Source: an uncultured Eubacteriales bacterium (lineage in GTDB: Bacteria; Bacillota; Clostridia; Oscillospirales; Oscillospiraceae). From it: DNA of 5,218 nt. Below are positions 1 through 5,218 of the stretch, one piece after another. How positions within the stretch are numbered: the stretch's first letter is position 1; the number at the start of each line of letters is the position of its first letter. The translations under genes were made by a program, and so were the position numbers. Under the pieces are notes generated by a model. That model searched no databases. It saw nothing but the letters and a program-made list of their open reading frames with translations, and had not been told where the DNA came from. Where the stretch lies: NCBI GenBank assembly GCA_900550585.1, contig URST01000104.1, positions 1 to 5,218 on the forward strand, written 5' to 3'.

Positions 1-792
1 GAGCTGGCCGAGCGGGGCATCATCTATGTGGATGAGATCGACAAGATCGCCCGCAAGAGCGAGAATACGTCCATCACCCGGGATGTGTCCGGCGAGGGCG
101 TGCAGCAGGCGCTGCTGAAGATCCTGGAGGGCACCGTGGCCAATGTACCGCCGCAGGGCGGGCGGAAACACCCCCATCAGGAGTTCATCCAGATCGACAC
201 CACCAACATCCTGTTCATCTGCGGCGGCGCCTTCGACGGGCTGGAGAAGATCGTGGAGAAGCGCGTGGGAAAGCAGGGCATCGGGTTCGAGAACGCGGTG
301 CAGAGCAAGGCCGATAAGGCCAGCACCAGCCAGCTTCTCAAGCAGGTGCAGCCCCACGACCTGCTGAAGTTCGGCATCATCCCCGAGCTGGTGGGCCGTC
401 TGCCGGTGATCTCGCCGCTGGAGGCGCTGACCAGGGAGGATCTGGTGCGCATCCTGACGGAGCCGAAGAACGCGCTGGTCAAGCAGTACAAGGCGTTGCT
501 GGCCTACGACGGCGTGGAGCTGGTGTTTGAGCGTCAGGCGCTGGAGGCGGTGGCCGACAAGGCCATCGAGCGGAACATCGGTGCCCGCGGGCTGCGGGCG
601 GTGATGGAGGGCATGCTGACGAAGGTGATGTACGACATCCCCTCCGACCCCACCATCACGAGAGTCACCATCACGGCGGACTGCGTCAACGGCGGCGCGG
701 AGCCGGTGGTGGAGCGCGACCCGGATAAGGTGGCGCACAAGGCAAAACTCAAGACCGGGACGGCGGAAAAACAGACCGCACCGGCCTCTTGA
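1..792 (+). CDS. clpX: ATP-dependent Clp protease ATP-binding subunit ClpX (5' truncated by window edge)
   Basis: AAA+ unfoldase that recognises tagged or misfolded proteins, unfolds them with ATP and feeds them to the ClpP peptidase in the cytoplasm. The reading frame is open from base 1 and gives 263 residues, against about 420 for the whole protein, so the zinc-binding N domain, Walker A and first pore loop lie upstream of the window. Visible motifs (residues counted from base 1) are the Walker B GIIYVDEID at 6-14, the SITRDVSGEGVQQALLK segment at 24-40, the RKH pore-entrance loop at 55-57, the IGF tripeptide that docks on ClpP at 94-96, the arginine-finger segment PELVGRLP at 128-135, and sensor 2 GARGLR at 194-199. 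RKH and IGF are specific to ClpX and exclude HslU or a generic AAA+ protein. The tail after about residue 240 is a lysine- and alanine-rich stretch, probably disordered. The GTG at 28 encodes a valine inside Walker B and is not a start. A clpP gene probably lies upstream (inference). Confidence 0.97.
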   Translation, partial: ELAERGIIYVDEIDKIARKSENTSITRDVSGEGVQQALLKILEGTVANVPPQGGRKHPHQEFIQIDTTNILFICGGAFDGLEKIVEKRVGKQGIGFENAVQSKADKASTSQLLKQVQPHDLLKFGIIPELVGRLPVISPLEALTREDLVRILTEPKNALVKQYKALLAYDGVELVFERQALEAVADKAIERNIGARGLRAVMEGMLTKVMYDIPSDPTITRVTITADCVNGGAEPVVERDPDKVAHKAKLKTGTAEKQTAPAS

Positions 793-801
793 CGATCCGG
801 C

Positions 802-835
802 AAAGAGGAGAGGCGGCAGCGCTTCTCCTCTTTTT
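802..835 (+). terminator. Hairpin with T-run between clpX and lon (terminator or attenuator)
   Basis: AAAGAGGAGA at 802-811 is perfectly complementary to TCTCCTCTTT at 824-833. The stem can continue inward through a G-T pair (812/823) and three more pairs (813-815 with 820-822) to a four-base loop at 816-819. Five T residues follow at 831-835, partly within the stem. It begins 9 nt after the clpX stop codon. It should end some clpX transcripts. Only 24 nt separate it from the lon ATG and no promoter is visible there, so lon is transcribed either by read-through or from a promoter inside clpX. That makes a partial terminator or attenuator more likely than a full stop. Confidence 0.75.
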
Positions 836-847
836 CTCTCCGAGGAG

Positions 848-854
848 AAAGGAG
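848..854 (+). promoter_or_regulatory. Ribosome binding site of lon
   Basis: AAAGGAG lies 5 nt before the ATG at 860, a strong Shine-Dalgarno match. It decides the start: a second in-frame ATG at 875 (Met6) has no comparable upstream purine tract. The site sits at the end of a longer purine run starting at 842 that is complementary to the 3' arm of the preceding hairpin. Confidence 0.85.
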
Positions 855-859
855 TACAT

Positions 860-3253
860 ATGGAACGCATCACCATGAACATACCCGTGCTGGCCCTGCG
901 GGGGCTGACGGCCTTCCCCAACCAGACGCTGTCCTTCGACGTGGAGCGGGAGATCTCCATCTACGCGCTGGACAACGCCATGGAAAACGACCGGCGGCTG
1001 TTCCTCGTGACCCAGCGGGAGATCAGTACCGCGGAGCCTTCCGAGGAGGACCTGTACAAGATCGGCACGGTTTGTCATATTTTACAGATCATCAAAACGT
1101 CGGACAGCAGCGTCCGGGTCATCGTGGAGGGCGAGGAGCGCGCCCGGCTGCACCGGCTGTGGCAGGGAAAACCCTTTTTGCAGGCCAATGTGGAAATTCT
1201 GGAGGAGGAGTTCCCCGGGAAGATCACGGCACGGGTGGAGGCCATGCTGCGGCGCACCTACGCCCTGTTCGGCGCATACAAGGAGCTGGCGCCTCAGCTC
1301 AGCGATGACTTCATTGCGGCAGTGCTGGACTGCCGGGACACGGGGCGGCTGGCGGATCTCATCGCACAGAATATCACCCTGCGCCATCAGGACCGGCAGC
1401 GGGTGCTGGAGGAGCTGCGGCCCAACCGGCGGCTCCAGATCGTCAACGACATCCTGACCCACGAGGTGGACGTGCTGTCGCTGGAGATGCAGATGGAGCA
1501 GAAGGTGCGCCAGCGGGTGGCACAGGTGCAGAAGGACATGATCCTGCGGGAGCAGGTGAAGGTGCTGCAGCACGAGCTGGGCGACGACGGCGACGAGGAG
1601 ATCGCCGAGTACACGGAGAAGATCCAGCGGGCCAGACTGCCCGAGGAGGTACATAAGCGGCTGACAAAAGAGGTGGAACGGCTGGCGAAGCAGCCCTTCG
1701 GCAGCGCGGAGGCCTCCGTCATACGCAACTATCTGGACGTGTGTCTGGAGATGCCGTGGAATAAGTACACCAGGGAGCGGGCGGACGTGGAGCAGGCCCG
1801 GCGGCTGCTGGACCGGGACCACTACGGGCTGGAGAAGGTGAAGGAGCGGATCCTGGAGTTCATCGCCGTCCACCAGCTGAACCCCGACGCCAAGGGGAAG
1901 ATCCTGTGTCTGGTGGGCCCTCCCGGTGTGGGCAAGACCTCGGTGGCTATCTCCGTGGCCAAGGCCATGAACCGGAAGCTGGCGCGGCTCAGTCTGGGCG
2001 GCGTCCGGGACGAGGCGGACATCCGGGGACACCGCAAGACCTACATCGGCGCCATGCCGGGCCGCATCATCGAGGCCATCAGCCGGGCGGGGGCCATGAA
2101 CCCGCTGCTGGTGCTGGACGAAATCGACAAGCTGGGCAATGACATGCGGGGCGACCCGGCATCGGCCCTGCTGGAGGTGCTGGACAGCGAGCAGAATACC
2201 TCGTTCCGCGACCATTTTCTGGAGGTGCCGGTGGACCTGAGCCGGGTGATGTTCATCACCACGGCCAACACCACGTCCACCATCCCGCGGCCGCTGCTGG
2301 ACCGGATGGAGGTCATTGAGCTGAGCAGCTATACCGACGAGGAAAAGCTGCAGATCGCCCGGACGCACCTGCTGCCCAAGCAGATGAAGGAGCACGGACT
2401 GAAAAAGAGCCAGCTGCGCATCAGCGACGATGCCATCCGGACGGTCATCGCGGACTACACAAGGGAGTCCGGTGTCCGGACGCTGGAGCGGCTGCTGGGC
2501 AAGCTGTGTCGAAAAGCTGCAATGCGTCTGGTGGAAACGGATGTAAAGCGGGTAGACATTACACCGAAAGACCTACGGGACATGCTGGGCGTGCCCCGGT
2601 ATCAGGAAAATTCCCGCAGCAAACAGGATCAGGTGGGCGTGGTCAACGGCCTGGCCTGGACGGAGGTGGGCGGCGAGCTGCTGGAGGTAGAGGCCGGGGT
2701 CATGGACGGCTCCGGCAAGCTGGAGCTGACCGGCAACCTGGGCACCGTCATGCAGGAGTCCGTGAAGGCGGCCTACACCTGCCTGCGCAGCCGGGCGGCG
2801 GAGCTGGGCATCCCCCGGGATTTTTACAAGACCAGGGATATCCATGTCCACTTCCCGGAGGGGGCGGTGCCCAAGGACGGGCCTTCGGCGGGAATTGCCA
2901 TTGCCACGGCCATGCTGTCGGCGCTGACGGGCCGGCCGGTGCGCCATGATGTGGCCATGACCGGCGAGGTCACGCTGCGGGGCCGGGTGCTGCCTATCGG
3001 CGGACTGAAGGAAAAGACCATGGCCGCCAAGCGCAATGGCATCCGCACGGTCATCATCCCCAAGGACAACGAGAAGGATTTGGAGGAGATCGACCAAACC
3101 GTCCGGGCGGCGCTGCGGTTCGTGACGGCGGAGACGGTGGACGCCGTGTTCGCCCACGCGCTGGCGCTGCCGAAAAAGGAGGCGGCGGTGGAGCATCTCA
3201 CCGCCATAGCCGGGCTGGAACGACAGGAGGTGCGCTGTGGCGATCAACTTTAA
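860..3253 (+). CDS. lon: ATP-dependent serine protease Lon (endopeptidase La)
   Basis: Homohexameric cytoplasmic AAA+ protease that unfolds and degrades damaged and short-lived regulatory proteins. At 797 aa it is full length for LonA (E. coli 784, B. subtilis LonA 774). The substrate-binding N domain covers about 7-195, beginning PVLALRG at 9-15, followed by a charged helical region to about 300. The ATPase part has Walker A GPPGVGKT at 353-360, the pore-loop segment TYIGAMPG at 394-401, Walker B LLVLDEID at 416-423, sensor 1 TTAN at 467-470, the arginine finger R482 in PLLDRMEV, and sensor 2 ESGVR at 536-540. The protease domain, about 590-770, holds catalytic Ser676 in PKDGPSAG (671-678) and Lys719 in GGLKEK, 43 residues apart as in E. 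coli Lon. There is no membrane segment, so this is LonA rather than LonB. A tail of about 25 residues follows the domain, and the last codons carry the engB ribosome binding site and start. No CIRCE or CtsR operator is visible upstream. Confidence 0.98.
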   Translation: MERITMNIPVLALRGLTAFPNQTLSFDVEREISIYALDNAMENDRRLFLVTQREISTAEPSEEDLYKIGTVCHILQIIKTSDSSVRVIVEGEERARLHRLWQGKPFLQANVEILEEEFPGKITARVEAMLRRTYALFGAYKELAPQLSDDFIAAVLDCRDTGRLADLIAQNITLRHQDRQRVLEELRPNRRLQIVNDILTHEVDVLSLEMQMEQKVRQRVAQVQKDMILREQVKVLQHELGDDGDEEIAEYTEKIQRARLPEEVHKRLTKEVERLAKQPFGSAEASVIRNYLDVCLEMPWNKYTRERADVEQARRLLDRDHYGLEKVKERILEFIAVHQLNPDAKGKILCLVGPPGVGKTSVAISVAKAMNRKLARLSLGGVRDEADIRGHRKTYIGAMPGRIIEAISRAGAMNPLLVLDEIDKLGNDMRGDPASALLEVLDSEQNTSFRDHFLEVPVDLSRVMFITTANTTSTIPRPLLDRMEVIELSSYTDEEKLQIARTHLLPKQMKEHGLKKSQLRISDDAIRTVIADYTRESGVRTLERLLGKLCRKAAMRLVETDVKRVDITPKDLRDMLGVPRYQENSRSKQDQVGVVNGLAWTEVGGELLEVEAGVMDGSGKLELTGNLGTVMQESVKAAYTCLRSRAAELGIPRDFYKTRDIHVHFPEGAVPKDGPSAGIAIATAMLSALTGRPVRHDVAMTGEVTLRGRVLPIGGLKEKTMAAKRNGIRTVIIPKDNEKDLEEIDQTVRAALRFVTAETVDAVFAHALALPKKEAAVEHLTAIAGLERQEVRCGDQL
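3225..3230 (+). promoter_or_regulatory. Ribosome binding site of engB, inside lon
   Basis: AGGAGG lies 6 nt before the GTG at 3237 and is a near-consensus Shine-Dalgarno sequence. It falls within the final codons of lon, so ribosomes finishing lon pass over it. This supports the GTG as the true engB start and suggests translational coupling. Confidence 0.85.
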
Positions 3254-3830
3254 CAAGGCGGATTTTGTGCTGTCGGCTGTAAAGGCAAGTACCTTTATCC
3301 GTGACGGAAAACCACAGGTCACGTTTGCCGGACGCAGCAACGTGGGGAAGTCCTCCGTCATCAACCGGCTGCTGGGACGGAAGAATTTCGCCCGTGTGGG
3401 CGCTACGCCGGGCAAGACCAACCAGATCAACTATTTCGACATTGACGGGAAGATATACTTCACCGATCTGCCGGGGTATGGCTACGCCAAGGTGTCCAAG
3501 GAGGAGCGGGACCGGTGGGGGCGGCTGATGGAGAGCTATTTTGCCGAGCCGGACCTTATCACGCTGGGGGTGCTGATCGTGGATGCGCGGCACAAGCCCA
3601 CCGCTGACGACGTTACCATGTGCGATTGGTTCAAGGGCACGGGGTGCCCGGTGATCGTGGTGGCCAACAAGCTGGACAAGCTGAAGAAAAGCGAGATCGA
3701 GCCGAATCTGGCCCGCATCCGGGAGACGCTGGCGCTGGACGGGGACGCGCTGCTCATTCCGTTCTCCGCGGAGAAGGGAACGGGCAAGACGGAGCTGCTG
3801 GCGGCCATCAGCGACGGCTGCGGGAAGTGA
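3237..3830 (+). CDS. engB: Ribosome biogenesis GTP-binding protein EngB (YsxC/YihA)
   Basis: Small TrmE-Era-type GTPase needed for late maturation of the 50S ribosomal subunit, and essential in several bacteria studied. The 197-aa length matches the family (about 195-210). The G motifs are in order: G1 GRSNVGKS at 32-39, G2 region with ATPGKT at 56-61, G3 DLPG at 77-80 extended to the EngB-typical DLPGYGYA, G4 NKLD at 144-147, and G5 FSAEKG at 176-181. The N-terminal FVLSAVK segment is also typical of EngB. The start is GTG, chosen because an AGGAGG site lies 6 nt upstream and because it gives the usual N terminus. It overlaps the end of lon by 17 nt in another frame, so lon and engB are almost certainly one transcript. 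A hairpin terminator starts 12 nt after the stop. Confidence 0.97.
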   Translation: MAINFNKADFVLSAVKASTFIRDGKPQVTFAGRSNVGKSSVINRLLGRKNFARVGATPGKTNQINYFDIDGKIYFTDLPGYGYAKVSKEERDRWGRLMESYFAEPDLITLGVLIVDARHKPTADDVTMCDWFKGTGCPVIVVANKLDKLKKSEIEPNLARIRETLALDGDALLIPFSAEKGTGKTELLAAISDGCGK

Positions 3831-3842
3831 AAACAGGACGAG

Positions 3843-3874
3843 AAAAGCGGTCTGCCGTTGGCAGACCGCTTTTT
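3843..3874. terminator. Intrinsic terminator between convergent engB and the EamA transporter gene
   Basis: A perfect inverted repeat pairs 3843-3856 (AAAAGCGGTCTGCC) with 3860-3873 (GGCAGACCGCTTTT), leaving a three-base loop, or five bases if the last pair opens. On the plus strand it ends in five T residues (3870-3874), a textbook Rho-independent terminator for engB. Read on the minus strand the same hairpin ends in only four T residues, so it may also stop the convergent transporter transcript, less efficiently. It sits 12 nt after the engB stop and 14 nt from the transporter stop. Confidence 0.9.
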
Positions 3875-3888
3875 GATGTATGTAATAT

Positions 3889-4857
3889 TTACTCCGCTTT
3901 TTGTTTGGTGGGGAACTGGATCTGGGCAAGAATGACGGCGGCGAACATGATGGCGCAGCCGATGTACTCCCGGACGCTCATCTGCTGCTTGAGGATGATG
4001 GCGCCGGCGATGACGGCAAATACGCTCTCCAGACTCAGGAGGATGGTGACCACTGTGGGGTTGGAGTCCTTCTGCGCCAGGATCTGCAGGGTGTAGCCCA
4101 CGCCGGAGGAGAACACGCCCACATACAGGATGGACAGGGTGCAGGCCAGAATGGCGTCCCAGTCAGGCATGGCAAAGATGGAGGTGGCGGAGGTGATGTC
4201 GCCGGTGCCGTTGAGGCCCAGCACCACGCAGACGACCTTGGCGACGGTAGCCAGTACGGCGGCCACCAGAAACTGGACACAGCTGAGCCGGAGGCCGTCC
4301 ACCGAGGCGGTGAAGTGGTCGATGACCAGAATATGTATGGCGAAGCACACGGCGCACACCAGGATCAGCAGGTCGCCGGGGGCCAGAGAAAAGTCGCCCT
4401 TGATGCACAGCAGGTACAGAGCCACCACGGACAGCACCACGGCGATCCAGGTGGGCAGGCTGACCCTGCGCTTGAAGAACAGGCCGAACACGGGCACCAG
4501 CACCACATACAGGGCGGTGATGAAGCCGGCTTTGCCGGAGTCCGTACCGGCGGAGATGCCCGCCTGCTGGAAGTTGGAGGCGATGGCCAGCGCCGTGCCG
4601 CAGCAGATGCCGCCGATCCACATCTGACGGTTGGCGGCCTTGCGCTGGATGGCGGTGAGGCTGGGCTTATCCTTGTTGACGCGGTCGAAAATGGCCATGA
4701 TGATCAGCAGGACCACCACCGCGACATAGGACCGGATGGCGTTGAAGGTGAAGGTGTCGATGACATCGGCGCACACGTCCTGCGCCACGAAGGCGGTGCC
4801 CCAGATGAAGGCGGCCAGAATGGGGAATACCACCTGCCGCACCTGATTGTGTTTCAT
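3889..4857 (-). CDS. EamA/DMT-superfamily membrane transporter
   Basis: Predicted inner-membrane permease of the drug/metabolite transporter superfamily, 322 aa, with two tandem EamA halves. About ten hydrophobic segments can be read, near residues 8-27, 36-57, 80-99, 107-127, 134-152, 162-180, 190-213, 235-257, 264-288 and 296-314. Family features are IWGTAFVAQ at 18-26, FNAIRS at 38-43, KAGFITALYVVLVP at 109-122 in the first half, and LLSLESVFAVIAG at 273-285 in the second, the usual end-of-repeat motif. The start ATG (4855-4857) has an AAAGGA site 10 nt upstream. It lies 25 nt downstream of plsY in the same direction and probably shares its transcript. Ten cysteines are spread over the helices. 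The substrate cannot be read from the sequence: members export amino acids, nucleotides, cofactors or drugs. The fold assignment is sure; the function is not. Confidence 0.92.
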   Translation of the reverse strand: MKHNQVRQVVFPILAAFIWGTAFVAQDVCADVIDTFTFNAIRSYVAVVVLLIIMAIFDRVNKDKPSLTAIQRKAANRQMWIGGICCGTALAIASNFQQAGISAGTDSGKAGFITALYVVLVPVFGLFFKRRVSLPTWIAVVLSVVALYLLCIKGDFSLAPGDLLILVCAVCFAIHILVIDHFTASVDGLRLSCVQFLVAAVLATVAKVVCVVLGLNGTGDITSATSIFAMPDWDAILACTLSILYVGVFSSGVGYTLQILAQKDSNPTVVTILLSLESVFAVIAGAIILKQQMSVREYIGCAIMFAAVILAQIQFPTKQKAE

Positions 4858-4867
4858 GGGTATCGTG

Positions 4868-4873
4868 TCCTTT
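4868..4873 (-). promoter_or_regulatory. Ribosome binding site of the EamA transporter gene
   Basis: On the minus strand AAAGGA lies 10 nt before the ATG at 4857, within the 25-nt gap after the plsY stop. The spacing is somewhat long, so initiation may be moderate or helped by ribosomes ending on plsY. No promoter is visible in this gap. Confidence 0.65.
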
Positions 4874-4882
4874 CTCTCTGTG

Positions 4883-5218
4883 TTATGTCTCTTGGTCGGG
4901 GCCGGTGTGCCAGCGGAACTTATGCTCCTCGCCCCGCAGCAGGCGCCGGAGGTTTTCTCGGTGGCACCAGACCACCAGCGCGGCGATGATGACGGCCAGC
5001 ACGGTGTACAGGCCGTTGTGTCCGCAGAAGAACCATGTGGAGATGGGCATGCTGACGGAGGCGGACAGGGAGCCGAGGGAGACGTACTTCGTCAGGAGCC
5101 ACAGCGCGGCGAACAGGCCCCATGCGATCAGCGCCACGCGCCAGTCCAGCAGCCATACCAGTGTGCCGCCGGACAGGATGCCCTTGCCGCCCTTGAAGCC
5201 GAAGAACACCGGGAACAT
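4883..5218 (-). CDS. plsY: Acyl-phosphate:glycerol-3-phosphate acyltransferase PlsY (5' truncated by window edge)
   Basis: Integral membrane enzyme that moves the acyl group from acyl-phosphate (made by PlsX) to position 1 of glycerol-3-phosphate, giving lysophosphatidate, the first step of phospholipid synthesis in most Gram-positive bacteria. Only the last 111 residues are present, about half of the roughly 200-aa family length. Visible are the conserved glycine-rich motif FPVFFGFKGGKG at residues 2-13, hydrophobic helices at about 17-42 and 54-85, the conserved TKYVSLGS loop at 43-50, and the C-terminal motif HRENLRRLLRGEEHK at 85-99. The methionine at the window edge (5216-5218) is internal: in PlsY the FPVF motif follows the first helices, so the true start lies beyond the right end. 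Transcription proceeds into the transporter gene 25 nt downstream. In many Clostridia plsY sits beside der and gpsA, which may lie just outside (inference). Confidence 0.96.
   Translation of the reverse strand: MFPVFFGFKGGKGILSGGTLVWLLDWRVALIAWGLFAALWLLTKYVSLGSLSASVSMPISTWFFCGHNGLYTVLAVIIAALVVWCHRENLRRLLRGEEHKFRWHTGPDQET

Noticed and set aside
28..30. GTG as the start of the first gene
   Set aside because: It encodes the valine of the ClpX Walker B motif and the frame is open to the window edge, so the gene is truncated rather than starting here.
789..817. TTGACG at the clpX stop codon as a -35 box for a lon promoter
   Set aside because: No TATAAT-like hexamer occurs 16-18 nt downstream; that region is GC-rich and forms the terminator stem and loop.
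793..859. CIRCE (HrcA) or CtsR heat-shock operator before lon
   Set aside because: Neither the TTAGCACTC/GAGTGCTAA inverted repeat nor a GGTCAAA-type direct repeat is present; the only inverted repeat is the terminator stem.
1082..2395. Open frame of 437 codons on the minus strand opposite lon
   Set aside because: It lies wholly antisense to a certain lon gene. Its product is a His/Leu/Gln/Val-rich string without domain features, which is the usual mirror of G/C-ending codons in high-GC DNA.
2573..3430. Open frame of 285 codons on the minus strand across the lon-engB junction
   Set aside because: It is antisense to two well-supported genes, has compositionally biased sequence, and shows no recognisable motif.
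3901..4989. Open frame of 362 codons on the plus strand opposite the transporter and the end of plsY
   Set aside because: The product is a Gly/His/Asp/Gln-rich repeat-like string, typical of the antisense of a leucine- and valine-rich membrane protein. It has no plausible ribosome binding site and spans two real genes.
5216..5218. ATG at the right edge as the start of plsY
   Set aside because: It precedes the internal FPVFFGFKGGKG motif, which in PlsY comes after N-terminal membrane helices; a 111-aa product would be about half the family length.
1..5218. CRISPR arrays, insertion sequences, phage genes, tRNA or rRNA genes
   Set aside because: No spaced direct repeats, transposase motifs or structural RNA signatures were found by reading both strands. 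Coding sequence covers nearly the whole window, with the largest gap 67 nt.

Overview
The window reads as an ordinary housekeeping stretch from a high-GC member of the Firmicutes, most likely class Clostridia (Oscillospiraceae-like). This placement is inferred from the clpX-lon-engB gene order, purine-rich Shine-Dalgarno sites, one GTG start, and strongly G/C-ending codons. I cannot fix genus or species from the sequence.

Plus strand, 1-3830: the C-terminal 263 residues of the ClpX unfoldase (5' end outside the window), then a complete ATP-dependent Lon protease (797 aa), then the ribosome-assembly GTPase EngB/YsxC (197 aa). A strong hairpin with a T-run lies between clpX and lon. lon and engB overlap by 17 nt and are probably translationally coupled. 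ClpX and Lon are the two cytoplasmic AAA+ protein-quality-control machines. EngB works in late 50S assembly and is commonly found beside them in Firmicutes. A second hairpin terminator at 3843-3874 closes this unit.

Minus strand, 5218-3889: the C-terminal 111 residues of PlsY, the membrane glycerol-3-phosphate acyltransferase (5' end beyond the right edge), then 25 nt downstream a complete ten-helix EamA/DMT-type transporter. This unit converges on engB, and the two units share the 3843-3874 terminator region.

There are no RNA genes, mobile elements, CRISPR repeats, prophage genes or long gene-free stretches; the largest intergenic gap is 67 nt. I see no convincing new system. The most interesting detail is the 67-nt clpX-lon spacer. 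There the 3' arm of the terminator can pair either with its own 5' arm or with the purine-rich leader next to the lon ribosome binding site, which could be a simple attenuation or translation-control device.
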